Part shown: positions 52,067 through 61,619 of the stretch, in pieces
Numbering within the stretch: the first letter of the stretch is position 1
Layout: the number at the start of each line of letters is the position of its first letter
Source of the DNA: Natrinema hispanicum
GTDB taxonomy: Archaea > Halobacteriota > Halobacteria > Halobacteriales > Natrialbaceae
Reading direction: 5' to 3'
NCBI RefSeq assembly: GCF_004217335.1
Contig: NZ_SHMP01000003.1
Span: forward strand, 186,001 to 250,000
DNA length: 64,000 nt
Translations under genes and position numbers: made by a program
The notes under the pieces: model-generated
Told to the model about the DNA's origin: nothing
The model's input: only the letters and a program-made list of their open reading frames with translations
Databases searched by the model: none

Positions 52067-53305
52067 ATGACTCAGTACGTCATCATCGGTGACGGGATCT
52101 CGGGTAGTTCGGCTGCCGAGACCCTCCGGGAGGAAGACCCGGAGTCGGAGATTACCGTCATTACCGATGAGGGGGAGCCACTGTATAACCGGATTCTCAT
52201 CAAGGAACACGCGAAAGGCAAGCTCCCTGAAGCGCCCATCTCGATCCACGACGAGGAGTGGTACGACGAACGCGATATCGACCTCTCGCTGAACACCTTC
52301 GTAACGAGCGTCGACACCGACGCGAAGGTCGTCAACACCCACGAGGGCAAGGAGATCCCCTACGACAAGTTGCTCGTCGCGACCGGCGGGACGCCGACAC
52401 AGCTCCCCGTCGATAACAGCGACGCTGATGGGATCCACCACTTCTGGACGTTCCAGGACGCGCGAGCGATCCGCGAGCACGCCGAACAAGCCAACAAGGG
52501 CGTCATCGTCGGTGCCGGCCTGCTGGGCATCGACTTCGCAGCCGTCTGTGGCGCACAGGGGATCGACGCCGACTACCTGATGCGTGGCGACCGCTGGTGG
52601 CGCTACGCGCTCTCGGGAGCGGGTGCCGAGATCATGCACGAGGGCATGCGCGAGGTCGGCGTCGAACCCGTCTTCGACAGCGGCGTCGATCACTTCGAGA
52701 CCGACGATGACGGGCGTGTCACCGCCGCCGTCGACCCCAACGGCGACCGCTACGAGTGTGACTTCGTCGGCGCTGCGATCGGGCTGGACTTCAACACCGA
52801 ATACCTCGATGGAGTCGGGCTCGAGCAGGACAACGGCATTATCGTCGACGAGTACATGCAGACGAACGTCGACGATATCTACGCGGCCGGTGACATCACC
52901 CGCTTCTACGATGTCCTGCTGGGCGAGCAAGCCCAGAACGGCTCGTGGGGGTCGGCCAAAGAGCAGGGCCGAGTCGCTGCGGTCAACATGGCCGCCGACG
53001 AGGAAGCCGAGGAGTTCGAATGGGTGTCCTCCTACTCCATTACGCACTTCGACTTCCCGTTCCTCTCCTTTGGCCACCCGACGATTGGCGACGAACACGC
53101 CGAACGCAAGTACTCAGACACCGAGTGGCGACGCATCGCCTTCAAGGACGGCAAGGTCGTCGGCGGCGTCCTCATCGGCGATCTCTCGCCCCAGAGTCAG
53201 CTCAAACAGCTGATGCGCGAACAGCGCAAGGTCGCTGACCAGGCCGAGGTCCTCCTCGAGAAATCCGTCGATCTGGACGAACTCGCACCGCCACAGGAAC
53301 AGTAA
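52067..53305 (+). CDS. FAD-dependent pyridine nucleotide oxidoreductase
   Basis: 412 residues. The FAD site is IIGDGISGSSAAETL (residues 6-20), the second nucleotide site GVIVGAGLLGIDFAA near 145-159, and the second FAD contact DDIYAAGDITRF near 266-277. The layout matches the nitrite reductase NirB-like / rubredoxin reductase group, which transfers electrons from NAD(P)H. No redox-active CxxC is visible in the expected place. Partner unknown. Confidence 0.87.
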   Translation: MTQYVIIGDGISGSSAAETLREEDPESEITVITDEGEPLYNRILIKEHAKGKLPEAPISIHDEEWYDERDIDLSLNTFVTSVDTDAKVVNTHEGKEIPYDKLLVATGGTPTQLPVDNSDADGIHHFWTFQDARAIREHAEQANKGVIVGAGLLGIDFAAVCGAQGIDADYLMRGDRWWRYALSGAGAEIMHEGMREVGVEPVFDSGVDHFETDDDGRVTAAVDPNGDRYECDFVGAAIGLDFNTEYLDGVGLEQDNGIIVDEYMQTNVDDIYAAGDITRFYDVLLGEQAQNGSWGSAKEQGRVAAVNMAADEEAEEFEWVSSYSITHFDFPFLSFGHPTIGDEHAERKYSDTEWRRIAFKDGKVVGGVLIGDLSPQSQLKQLMREQRKVADQAEVLLEKSVDLDELAPPQEQ

Positions 53306-53396
53306 TCCGACACGTACCGTTCGTTCCGCGCGATTCGTTTTCGACTCCCGACGTTATTGTGCGCTGTTGCAGCTGGCGCTGACCACGTGCCTGTGA

Positions 53397-53484
53397 CTGA
53401 TACGGTCTGCTGTACCGATGTCCCGGCGTCTCCGCGACCCGTCCTGCGGATACGCCGGAACTGACTGACAGTAGCCCGTATGAG
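53397..53484 (+). repeat. Intergenic inverted-repeat element, copy 5
   Basis: Begins CTGATACGGTCTGCTGTACC and ends GACAGTAGCCCGTATGAGG. Stem CCGGCGTCTCCGC (53423-53435) pairs with 53446-53458 (one mismatch) around GACCCGTCCT. It sits 90 nt after the oxidoreductase stop and does not touch a stop codon. Confidence 0.75.
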
Positions 53485-53580
53485 GAGCCTCGCTGCCAGT
53501 CGGCCGACACGCCCACCAGCGACGCCGCTCATCGGTCCTCCAGCCGGAACTATTAAGTTGAAGTAATACATTTGGTAACA

Positions 53581-53829
53581 ATGAACATGGCAGCCAGTAA
53601 ACCCCGCCGCCGATCAGTACAACTCGAACGTGTCGACATCCGACTCGAGCGTGTCGAATCGGTCGCGCCGGATGCAACCGTTCGCCACGTCGACCAGCTC
53701 GATTCGGAGACGCTGGAGGCCGTGTACGCGGCTCTGTCGGCGGATCGATCCGTTCCGGCTGCGGGGACTGGACTCGAGCCCGGTGAGGTGATCGTTTTCA
53801 CGGACTACTTCCGCGTCGAGCGCGCCTGA
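53581..53829 (+). CDS. Small hypothetical protein
   Basis: 82 residues from the ATG at 53581 (MNMAASKPRRRSVQLERVDI). An Arg/Val-rich strand pattern (VDIRLERVESVAPDATVRHV) leads to a helix and a VIFTDYFRVERA end. A TATTAA-like box lies ~28 nt upstream, so it may be leaderless. Family unknown. Confidence 0.6.
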   Translation: MNMAASKPRRRSVQLERVDIRLERVESVAPDATVRHVDQLDSETLEAVYAALSADRSVPAAGTGLEPGEVIVFTDYFRVERA

Positions 53830-53924
53830 ACGGCGCTTATAGACTGTGCGATGAGAGCGCCAACGTGTCGGAGTGAGTGTGCGGTATCGAAGTCGTTTTC
53901 CCACGTGCGCGCGTTCGGTGGCAC

Positions 53925-54335
53925 ATGAACGGCGATAGCGACATGACGCTGGCGTTCGAACTCGAGGCGCTGAAGGCACTCGCCTCGCCCGAGCGCGTAT
54001 TCGAAGACGCCAGAGGCTGGACCGAGTACATCGGCGTCGTCTCGGAGAAGCCGACCTACGTCGTGACGAACTTCACGCGGAAGAACCGCGTCCGACAGGA
54101 CTTCTTCTCCGGGCCCCGCGGGAAAGAAGAGAGCCTCGAGGGTGTCAAAGACCAGTTCGACACCGACCGGTACGTCTACATCGGTGCCAGTGAGGAAGAC
54201 GAGGCACTCGCCGATGCAGTCGACTGGGAGTATCTCGCCGTCGAGGACGCCGCCGAAGCAGCCGACTGGATCCTGGCGACCCACGCCGACGAGGAGGGCG
54301 ACGAGGACGACCAGGTTCGCGACGACTGGCCCTGA
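53925..54335 (+). CDS. DUF7124-like haloarchaeal protein
   Basis: 136 residues from the ATG at 53925 (MNGDSDMTLAFELEALKALA). The core is RGWTEYIGVVSEKPTYVVTN, then FTRKNRVRQDFFSGPRGKEE and FDTDRYVYIGASEEDEALAD. I recall this from haloarchaeal proteins named DUF7124. Function is unknown. Its TGA stop at 54333-54335 overlaps a shortened repeat element. Confidence 0.78.
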   Translation: MNGDSDMTLAFELEALKALASPERVFEDARGWTEYIGVVSEKPTYVVTNFTRKNRVRQDFFSGPRGKEESLEGVKDQFDTDRYVYIGASEEDEALADAVDWEYLAVEDAAEAADWILATHADEEGDEDDQVRDDWP

Positions 54336-54373
54336 GACGGACTAGGTACCCCTGACTGCGATCGGAGTCCGTC
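54333..54373 (+). repeat. Shortened copy of the intergenic repeat
   Basis: TGAGACGGACTAGGTACCCC starts on the stop codon of the DUF7124-like gene and a GTCCGTC edge follows at 54367-54373, but the central stem is missing. A truncated relative of the 35660 family. Confidence 0.45.
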
Positions 54374-54427
54374 AACCGATCTGCCGATGTCGTCGCCCTT
54401 ATCCCCTGTCCTCCCGAAAAACGGGCA

Positions 54428-54964
54428 ATGACACCACCCCGCGATCCAGGTTCCGACGGTAGCGACGACCTCGAGCTTCCCTGCGGGGAGACCGTCGACC
54501 CTCACGCGATCGATCTGGGCATGCGCGAGTATCGTTGTCCCTGCGGTGACGTCCACGCCGTCGTGACCGACGTGCATCCGCCCTCGCGCTTTTTCCCGGA
54601 GTCGCTCGTGGCCATCCTTCAGGAGACGATCGACACCGACGACGAGTTCGAGGAGTTCGGCACGCCACACCTCATGGGCGTCGTTTTAGAGGAGTTCCCC
54701 GAAGAGGTCGTCGTCCACGACGCGGCCGACGACGGGGCCGTCGGCTACACCCTGTTGTGGATCGCCGACTTCGATGCGCGGCGACTCCACGAGATCATCG
54801 TCGAACTCGTCGTCGAACTCATGGAACACGCGATCAGCCACGCCGACGACGACGCCGCGATCACCGAGTTCGAGTCCCAGATGCTCGAGTTCGATGTCTC
54901 GACGTTCGTCGAGCAGTACCGGCGAGAGCGCGAGTTCGAAAGCGAGTACGACCAGCCGATCTAA
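54428..54964 (+). CDS. DUF5815 family protein
   Basis: 178 residues. An N-terminal zinc-like segment, LELPCGETVDPHAIDLGMRE then YRCPCGDVHAVVTDVHPPSR, precedes an acidic helical part ending EREFESEYDQPI. Cysteines in PCG and CPC may bind a metal. The pattern fits haloarchaeal DUF5815. Function is unknown. Confidence 0.82.
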   Translation: MTPPRDPGSDGSDDLELPCGETVDPHAIDLGMREYRCPCGDVHAVVTDVHPPSRFFPESLVAILQETIDTDDEFEEFGTPHLMGVVLEEFPEEVVVHDAADDGAVGYTLLWIADFDARRLHEIIVELVVELMEHAISHADDDAAITEFESQMLEFDVSTFVEQYRREREFESEYDQPI

Positions 54965-55216
54965 TCAGCTCCGAGCCACGACGCGACGAGCGAGATCGGA
55001 TTGTATGTCGCCGATGGTCCGTCACGACGACCCTCGAGTAGCGCTCACTAGTATGCCTGTGGATTACACCCGATCGACAGAACCGGCCGCTGGTTGGACA
55101 CTCGGTGCGTTTCGGGACTTGCGTTCCCTCGAGTTCGAATTTCGAAAAGCCATTTCGAGATTCGTACTGTATCGTGGGGCTTATTACGATGTACGAACTT
55201 CGATTCGACAAGACAA

Positions 55217-58200
55217 ATGAGTACGGACACCGCCGTAGACGGCGAGACGGGGGACGGACGCACGATCCTGTTGATCGGAAGTGGCCCGATCCAGATCGGG
55301 CAGGCAGCCGAGTTCGACTACTCCGGCGCACAGGCCTGCCGGGCGCTTCAGGAGGAGGGTGCCCGCGTCGTCCTCGTCAACTCGAACCCTGCGACGATCA
55401 TGACCGATCCGGAGATGGCCGACCGGGTCTACATCGAGCCGATCACGACCGACGCCATCGCGGAGATCATCCGCAAGGAAAACCCCGACGGCGTCATCGC
55501 CGGGCTCGGCGGCCAGACCGGGCTGAACGTCACCGCCGAACTCGCCGAAGAAGGCGTCTTAGAGGAGTACGACGTCGATATCATGGGGACGCCGCTTGAC
55601 ACGATCTACGCGACGGAAGACCGCGACCTCTTCCGCCAGCGCATGGAGAAGATCGGCCAGCCGGTTCCCGCCTCGACCACCATATCGCTCGACGAGGGCG
55701 AAGAGGTCTCGGAACTGACCGAAGCCGACCTCGAGGAGCGCGTCCAGGACGCGGTCGACGAAGTTGGTGGCCTGCCGGTCATCGCCCGCACCACGTACAC
55801 GCTGGGTGGTTCCGGCTCGGGGGTCGTCCACGAGATGGACGAACTCCTTCGTCGCGTCCGCAAGGGGCTGCGCCTCTCGCGCAACAGCGAGGTCCTCATT
55901 ACGGAATCGATCGCCGGCTGGGTCGAGTACGAGTACGAGGTCATGCGCGACGCCGACGACTCGTGTATTATCATCTGTAACATGGAGAACATCGACCCGA
56001 TGGGCATCCACACGGGCGAGTCGACGGTCGTCACGCCCTCACAGCTCGTCCCCGACGAGGGTCACCAGGAGATGCGCACCGCCGCACTCGATGTCATCCG
56101 CGAACTCGGCATTCAGGGCGGCTGTAACATCCAGTTCGCCTGGCACGACGACGGCACGCCTGGCGGCGAATATCGCGTCGTCGAGGTCAACCCGCGCGTC
56201 TCGCGTTCCTCCGCGCTGGCCTCGAAGGCGACCGGCTACCCGATCGCCCGCGTGACCGCGAAGGTCGCACTCGGCAAGCGCCTCCACGAGATCGACAACG
56301 AAATCACGGGCGAGACGACTGCGGCGTTCGAGCCCGCGATCGACTACGTCGTCACCAAGGTGCCACGCTGGCCCAAAGACAAGTTCGACGACGTCGACTT
56401 CGAGCTGACGACGGCGATGAAGTCGACCGGCGAGGCGATGGCCATCGGCCGCACCTTCGAGGAGAGCCTCCTCAAGGCGCTTCGCTCGAGCGAGTACGAA
56501 CCAGATGTCGACTGGGACGAGGTAAGCGACGAGGAACTCGAGGAACGCTACCTCGAGCGCCCATCGCCGGATCGCCCGTACGCGATGTTCGAGGCCTTCG
56601 ACCGCGGCTACACGGTCGATGAGGTCGTCGACCTGACCGGGATCTTCGAGTGGTACACGGAGCGCTACGCGAATATCGCCGACTCGACGGTCGCTGCCCA
56701 GGAGGGCGATTTCACCGAAGCCGCGATCACCGGCCACACCAACGCCAGCATCGCTGCGGCTGCCGGCTCGGACGTCGAAACCGTCGAGACGGAAGTCCCC
56801 GGCCGCACCTACAAACAGGTCGACACCTGTGCAGGTGAGTTCAAAGCAGAGACGCCGTACTACTACTCCTCGCGCAAAAACGAGTTCGAGAAGGGCCCGC
56901 TCGTCGGAGAGGCGGCCTCGGGCGAACTCGAGGTCGACCGCGACATCGAGAGCGTGATCGTCGTCGGCGGTGGCCCGATCCGCATCGGACAGGGTGTCGA
57001 GTTCGACTACTGTTCGGTCCACGCGGTTCGTGCGCTGCGCGAGCTTGGCATCGACGCCTACGTCGTCAACAACAACCCAGAGACCGTCTCGACGGACTAC
57101 GACACCTCCGACGGGCTGTTCTTCGAGCCCATTACCGCAGAGGAGGTCGCCGACGTGGCCGAAGCCACGGGCGCTGACGGCGTGATGGTCCAGTTTGGCG
57201 GCCAGACGTCGGTCAACATCGGCGAACCGCTCGAGGACGAACTCGAGCGCCGTGACCTCGACTGTGAGGTTATGGGGACCTCGGTCGAAGCGATGGACTT
57301 AGCCGAGGACCGCGACCGCTTTAACCTCCTGATGGAGGAGATGGGGATCGCCCAGCCAGACGGCGGCACCGCCTTCTCGAAGGAAGAGGCCCTCGAGCTA
57401 GCCCACGACATCGGCTATCCCGTCCTCGTCCGTCCGTCCTACGTGCTTGGCGGCCGCGCGATGGACGTCGTCTACAACGACGCGGAACTCGAGACCTACA
57501 TCGAAGAAGCCGTTCGCGTCAGCCCCGAGAAACCGATCCTCGTCGACGACTTCCTCGAGAACGCGGTCGAACTCGACGTCGACGCGGTCTCGGACGGCCG
57601 CAACGTCATCATCGGCGGCATCATGGAACACGTCGAGACCGCCGGTGTCCACTCCGGCGACTCCGCGTGTATGATCCCGCCGCGCTCGCTCGACGAGGAC
57701 ACCTTAGAGCGCGTCCGCGAGGTCACTGAAGACATCGCCGAGGCGCTCAAAACGAAGGGCCTGCTGAACGTCCAGTTGGCCGTCCGCGATGGCGAGGTCT
57801 ACGTCTTAGAGGCCAACCCGCGTTCCTCGCGTACCGTCCCGTTCGTCTCGAAGGCGACCGGCGTCCCGATCGCCAAACTCGCCGCGAAGGTCATGGCTGG
57901 CGAGACGCTCGAGAGCCTCGAGGTCGACGAGCAGATCCCCGAGCACACCTCGATCAAGGAGGTCGTTCTGCCGTTCGACCGCCTGCCAGGTTCGGACCCG
58001 CGTCTCGGCCCGGAGATGAAATCCACTGGCGAGGTCATGGGTACGGCGAGCGACTTCGGCACGGCCTACTGGAAGTCCCAGCAGGCGGCCGACAACGCCG
58101 TCAGCGAGGGGACTGCCGTGGTCGATCTCGACGTCGACGGCTTCGAGCAGTTCTTCGACGTCGCGGAGTTCGACGACGTGCCACAGGCGATCCGCGAAAA

Positions 58201-58393
58201 CGAGGTCGACTTCATCGTCAGCCGCGACCGCGACAGCCTCGAGATGGCCGTCGAGGAGGAAATCCCCTACCTGTCGACGGTGGCCAGCGCTGAGGCCTAC
58301 GTCGAAGCCCTCGAGAGCTTCGATGGTGACCTCGAGGTCGCTGCCGTGACCGACCGTCCGAAGAACGTCGCCGAGTGGGGCAGTTCGGAGTAA
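55217..58393 (+). CDS. carB: Carbamoyl-phosphate synthase large subunit
   Basis: 1058 residues from the ATG at 55217. Two homologous halves each carry a nucleotide-binding start: ILLIGSGPIQIGQAAEFDYS near residue 17 and VIVVGGGPIRIGQGVEFDYC near residue 581. Both ATP-grasp cores are present (GGSGSGVVHEM; PSYVLGGRAMDVVYND), and a C-terminal allosteric-type domain follows. It makes carbamoyl phosphate for pyrimidine and arginine synthesis, with the small subunit CarA, which is not in the window. Confidence 0.97.
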   Translation: MSTDTAVDGETGDGRTILLIGSGPIQIGQAAEFDYSGAQACRALQEEGARVVLVNSNPATIMTDPEMADRVYIEPITTDAIAEIIRKENPDGVIAGLGGQTGLNVTAELAEEGVLEEYDVDIMGTPLDTIYATEDRDLFRQRMEKIGQPVPASTTISLDEGEEVSELTEADLEERVQDAVDEVGGLPVIARTTYTLGGSGSGVVHEMDELLRRVRKGLRLSRNSEVLITESIAGWVEYEYEVMRDADDSCIIICNMENIDPMGIHTGESTVVTPSQLVPDEGHQEMRTAALDVIRELGIQGGCNIQFAWHDDGTPGGEYRVVEVNPRVSRSSALASKATGYPIARVTAKVALGKRLHEIDNEITGETTAAFEPAIDYVVTKVPRWPKDKFDDVDFELTTAMKSTGEAMAIGRTFEESLLKALRSSEYEPDVDWDEVSDEELEERYLERPSPDRPYAMFEAFDRGYTVDEVVDLTGIFEWYTERYANIADSTVAAQEGDFTEAAITGHTNASIAAAAGSDVETVETEVPGRTYKQVDTCAGEFKAETPYYYSSRKNEFEKGPLVGEAASGELEVDRDIESVIVVGGGPIRIGQGVEFDYCSVHAVRALRELGIDAYVVNNNPETVSTDYDTSDGLFFEPITAEEVADVAEATGADGVMVQFGGQTSVNIGEPLEDELERRDLDCEVMGTSVEAMDLAEDRDRFNLLMEEMGIAQPDGGTAFSKEEALELAHDIGYPVLVRPSYVLGGRAMDVVYNDAELETYIEEAVRVSPEKPILVDDFLENAVELDVDAVSDGRNVIIGGIMEHVETAGVHSGDSACMIPPRSLDEDTLERVREVTEDIAEALKTKGLLNVQLAVRDGEVYVLEANPRSSRTVPFVSKATGVPIAKLAAKVMAGETLESLEVDEQIPEHTSIKEVVLPFDRLPGSDPRLGPEMKSTGEVMGTASDFGTAYWKSQQAADNAVSEGTAVVDLDVDGFEQFFDVAEFDDVPQAIRENEVDFIVSRDRDSLEMAVEEEIPYLSTVASAEAYVEALESFDGDLEVAAVTDRPKNVAEWGSSE

Positions 58394-58474
58394 GCACATC
58401 GAGCCGGCCGTTCGCCCGCTCGAGCCCCAGCGATTCGTTCTTACCCGCCAAAGAACCAGGCTGTTATCAGCGTC

Positions 58475-59131
58475 TTAGCGACCAAACCGAATATCGACGG
58501 TCGTTCCGTCGGTTTCCGTTTCTTCGATCCGTACCGTCGGGAGGAGTGTGCGTACCCGCGTCGGTACGAGATTGCTGAGTCCCGTACTGATCGCCGCGAG
58601 CCGTTTTCGACACAGCGTGTAGAGCCCTGCGAGCGCGACCAGCCAGAACAGGGTGATATCGGCGGCTGTCGGTGTCACGGCTGACGAGACCGCGACGGTC
58701 GCAAACGCCAGACAGACGAAAAAATCCTCCGGCGCGCCCGAGTAGCGGACGTATCGGCGCGGTCGATGCCAGCGGCCGAGAACGTGGTTGTAGACGCCGG
58801 TGTCCATCGTGGGGTTCCAGGGTTCGCGCTCGGCACTGCCCCCGAGCACGTCGGAGACGGCGTGCAGTGCTGCGGCCCCTACGGCGACCGTCGGGAGCAA
58901 GAGCGCCGACCACCCGGTGAGGAGAACCGCGCCGAACAGCAGGAGCGTCACGGCCGAAAAGCCGACCGGATAGTGAAGCGTCTTCCGATGGCTCGCAAGC
59001 AGGTCTGCGTCCGGTGCGAGCCCGCCGAGAAACGCCGCGAGCAAAAGCGGGCCACCGACGTGGTCACCGACGACCGGAAAGACGACGACAGCCACCGCGA
59101 GACTCGCGAAGCCGTGCGTAAGCGCCATCAT
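58475..59131 (-). CDS. Metal-dependent hydrolase-like membrane protein (YdjM/DUF457 type)
   Basis: 218 residues from the ATG at 59131 (MMALTHGFASLAVAVVVFPV); 59128 is an alternative. About four membrane helices. The sequence MALTHG near the N-terminus, a GGLAPDADLLASHRKTLHYP segment near residue 35 and AALHAVSDVLGGSAEREPWN near 90 contain the conserved His and Asp residues of the family, thought to bind metal. Substrate unknown. Start region is AT-rich. Confidence 0.8.
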   Translation of the reverse strand: MMALTHGFASLAVAVVVFPVVGDHVGGPLLLAAFLGGLAPDADLLASHRKTLHYPVGFSAVTLLLFGAVLLTGWSALLLPTVAVGAAALHAVSDVLGGSAEREPWNPTMDTGVYNHVLGRWHRPRRYVRYSGAPEDFFVCLAFATVAVSSAVTPTAADITLFWLVALAGLYTLCRKRLAAISTGLSNLVPTRVRTLLPTVRIEETETDGTTVDIRFGR

Positions 59132-59319
59132 AGCGATACTGATCAGTATGTAGCTCTCAGTACTGATAAACTGACGGGCTGTCACACGGATTCGCTCCGG
59201 AACTCACACCGGGTCGTCGAGCAAGAGCGGATTGTGATTCGGTTCGGGCACACCAGCCACGAATGCGGCCGGACACAAGCCAGCCGGTGCTGCCACGCAG
59301 GTCCCTTCGACGGCGGCTT

Positions 59320-60024
59320 TCAGAGCAACGAGGGCGTCTTTCGCTTCGCGTTTCCGAGGATTTTGGTCAGGTACTGCCAGGTCGTCGTGCGCCGTCCGAC
59401 GGCTGCAGTTCGACCTGCACGCATTGACTCGAGGATCGCGTCGGTCGTCGGGGTGGCGGTTGCGGGAAGCCGGACTTCAGTGACGGCACGACCGACGTTT
59501 CCCGGTCGATGGGCGTCGCTGCCACCAAACTGTGGATAGTCATGGCCCATCGCGAATCGCTCAGCCTGTCGGTTGCGGACGTTCGTAACAGCATGGGCGT
59601 TGTAGACTTCGACGCCGTCGACGTCGTCGATCGCTGCCCCGCGGGCCCCATGTCGAGACCGCTGGAATGGGTGAGGGACAACCGCGACGCCGCCCATCGA
59701 CTGGACAGTTCGTGCCGTTTCGACGAGGGGGCGACCGGGTGCTGGAGCGGAGTCGACACCCATCGCGAGCAGGTGACCGTCGGCAGTCGAGACTTCACAC
59801 CCAACGATGACGGTGAGGTCACGATCGACTGCGAGTTCCGCGACGCGGACGGCTCCCTCGACCGTATCGTGATCCGTGACGACGACGCCGTCGAGTCCGA
59901 CGGCCTGTGCCTGCTCGAGCAGGTCTTCGGGGGCCGTCACTCCGTCGTAGGACGCCGACGTATGAACGTGTGGATCGATGCGGAGTGTCAGCGGTTGTCG
60001 GTCGCCGACTGTATGGCCCGTCAT
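59320..60024 (-). CDS. PHP domain metal-dependent phosphoesterase
   Basis: 234 residues from the ATG at 60024 (MTGHTVGDRQPLTLRIDPHV). Metal-binding motifs are HVHTSASYDG (H19, H21), VVTDHDT near 50, a VVPHPFQRSRHG segment and GSDAHRPGNVG near 180. The type is that of PolX/histidinol phosphatase-like PHP proteins. Its start overlaps the stop of the CDP-alcohol transferase gene, so both are in one operon (60021-60024). Substrate is unknown. Confidence 0.88.
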   Translation of the reverse strand: MTGHTVGDRQPLTLRIDPHVHTSASYDGVTAPEDLLEQAQAVGLDGVVVTDHDTVEGAVRVAELAVDRDLTVIVGCEVSTADGHLLAMGVDSAPAPGRPLVETARTVQSMGGVAVVPHPFQRSRHGARGAAIDDVDGVEVYNAHAVTNVRNRQAERFAMGHDYPQFGGSDAHRPGNVGRAVTEVRLPATATPTTDAILESMRAGRTAAVGRRTTTWQYLTKILGNAKRKTPSLL

Positions 60025-60719
60025 AGGTAGCCGAACTCGAGGGCAAGCGCGAGTCCGGCAGCGACGACCGCGGCGAGGCCGGCCAGTGCGTGGCTGACAT
60101 CGGTCTTGTAGGCCTTGTAGTCGGAGACCATCAGCGGGCAAGCGGCACAGATCAGCAGACCTGCCAGCCAGCCGTTCCAGACGCTGACGAAGGTCGCGAC
60201 GAAGTAGTTCGCGACGACGACGAGGTTCGTGTGGACGACGGTCGTTCCGTGGTAGTAGCTGGCACCGTCGTCGTCGCCGAACCCGTCGCTGTTGTGTCGA
60301 ACCAGCCGAAGACCCCCAAAGGCGAGGACGAGAAAGCCGACGATGAGGCTGGCGAACACGCTAGGGGCGAGCACGAAGTGATACAGCAGTATCGCTGGGA
60401 CCAGATACGCGAAGATGTCGATGAACGAATCCACCTGTCGACCGAACGGCGACGACGTTCCGGTCCGACGGGCATACCAGCCATCGGCCTTGTCGAGACA
60501 GAACGCGCCGAACATGGCCAGCAACGCCCAGTTTGGCTCCCCGCGAACGAACAACAGCGCGCTCGCCCACCCGACGAACAGCGCGCCGAGACTGATGTAG
60601 TCCGCACCCGTGAGCTGTCTGAATACGTTCGTTCTGTCGGTCGTGTTGACGACCCGTCGATCGGCGAACTCGAATCGGTCCCGAACCCCTCGTATCGCCT
60701 CGCGAAGTTCACTCGTCAT
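60021..60719 (-). CDS. CDP-alcohol phosphatidyltransferase
   Basis: 232 residues with about six membrane helices. The catalytic signature D-x2-D-G-x2-A-R-x8-G-x3-D-x3-D is met by FCLDKADGWYARRTGTSSPF then GRQVDSFID (residues ~73-102). It transfers a phospho group from a CDP-lipid to an alcohol in polar-lipid synthesis. Which headgroup (serine, glycerol, inositol) is not readable. First of a two-gene operon with the PHP protein. Confidence 0.88.
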   Translation of the reverse strand: MTSELREAIRGVRDRFEFADRRVVNTTDRTNVFRQLTGADYISLGALFVGWASALLFVRGEPNWALLAMFGAFCLDKADGWYARRTGTSSPFGRQVDSFIDIFAYLVPAILLYHFVLAPSVFASLIVGFLVLAFGGLRLVRHNSDGFGDDDGASYYHGTTVVHTNLVVVANYFVATFVSVWNGWLAGLLICAACPLMVSDYKAYKTDVSHALAGLAAVVAAGLALALEFGYL

Positions 60720-60877
60720 CCGTTCGGCTGGAGACAGTACAGCAATTAGTATAAATCTGCTCCGAGAACTATTTACTTAGTAGTATTCTATATAGGTATT
60801 GTCGGATACGGTCTTCTCGGTAGCGGTTGACAGTCAGACGGCAGACGGAGTCCCCAGCGCACTCGAGCGGTCGAAAA

Positions 60878-61525
60878 CTACACCGCTCGAGTCGCCCGGT
60901 GAGCAAACGGGCCGACCCTGACGTAGCGCCGACGCCGCCGGGATTCGAAGCCATGGCGTTCGAACAGCGCACGTGAGGGGCTGTTATCGAGGGCGACGAG
61001 TGCGGTGGCACGGCTGGCACCCTCTGTCCGTGCGTGTCGGCAGGCCTCGGCGACGATCGCCGTCGCGATGCCGCGATTTCGGTGGTTGGGATCGACGAAG
61101 ACGCGTCTGATGTAAGCTCCCTCAAACGCCAGCGTCCGCTCTAGCGGTTCGATCTCGTGTGTGGCATCGAGCGATACAAAACAGTACCCGCGAGGCTGGC
61201 CCTCCTCGAGCGCCGCGACGATCCGTTCGTCGGGACCCAGTTCGCCGACGGGTGCGTCGAGCGGCGCTACCTGCGCCGGCAGACAGGTCTCGACCGTATA
61301 CGAGCCGTCGCTGGCCGCGTCGAACGCGGTTTCTCCCTCGAGCATCGTGACGTATTCGTCCATCACTGTCGCCGTGATCCCGACCCGTGCAAGCGCATCG
61401 TAGGCGGCGCGGCCGTATCGATTACGAGTCAGCCGCCACAGTTGTGGCATCGGTCGGCGGGTTTCGACGCTGACAAAATAAAGGATCGGGTCGGTGGAGT
61501 CACGCGACTCGAGCGGGCCGGACAT
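60878..61525 (-). CDS. GNAT family N-acetyltransferase
   Basis: 215 residues from the ATG at 61525 (MSGPLESRDSTDPILYFVSV). The C-terminal GNAT domain has the acetyl-CoA loop RVFVDPNHRNRGIATAIVAE near residue 140, then ATALVALDNSPSRALFERHG and a C-terminal F-E-S-R-R-R. The N-terminal ~75 residues are of another kind. Substrate unknown. Confidence 0.82.
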   Translation of the reverse strand: MSGPLESRDSTDPILYFVSVETRRPMPQLWRLTRNRYGRAAYDALARVGITATVMDEYVTMLEGETAFDAASDGSYTVETCLPAQVAPLDAPVGELGPDERIVAALEEGQPRGYCFVSLDATHEIEPLERTLAFEGAYIRRVFVDPNHRNRGIATAIVAEACRHARTEGASRATALVALDNSPSRALFERHGFESRRRRRYVRVGPFAHRATRAV

Positions 61526-61619
61526 CACTGTGTCGATAGAGACGATCCCAACTCTTCGTCGGCCGAGCACCCGACGGTGCGTAGTCACGCTGTCAAATAC
61601 GCCCACCCTTGCTCCTCGT

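Noticed and set aside
60808-60850. Possible further copy of the intergenic repeat (GATACGGTCT... TTGACAGTCAG)
   Set aside because: Only short flank matches, no stem; too weak to count.
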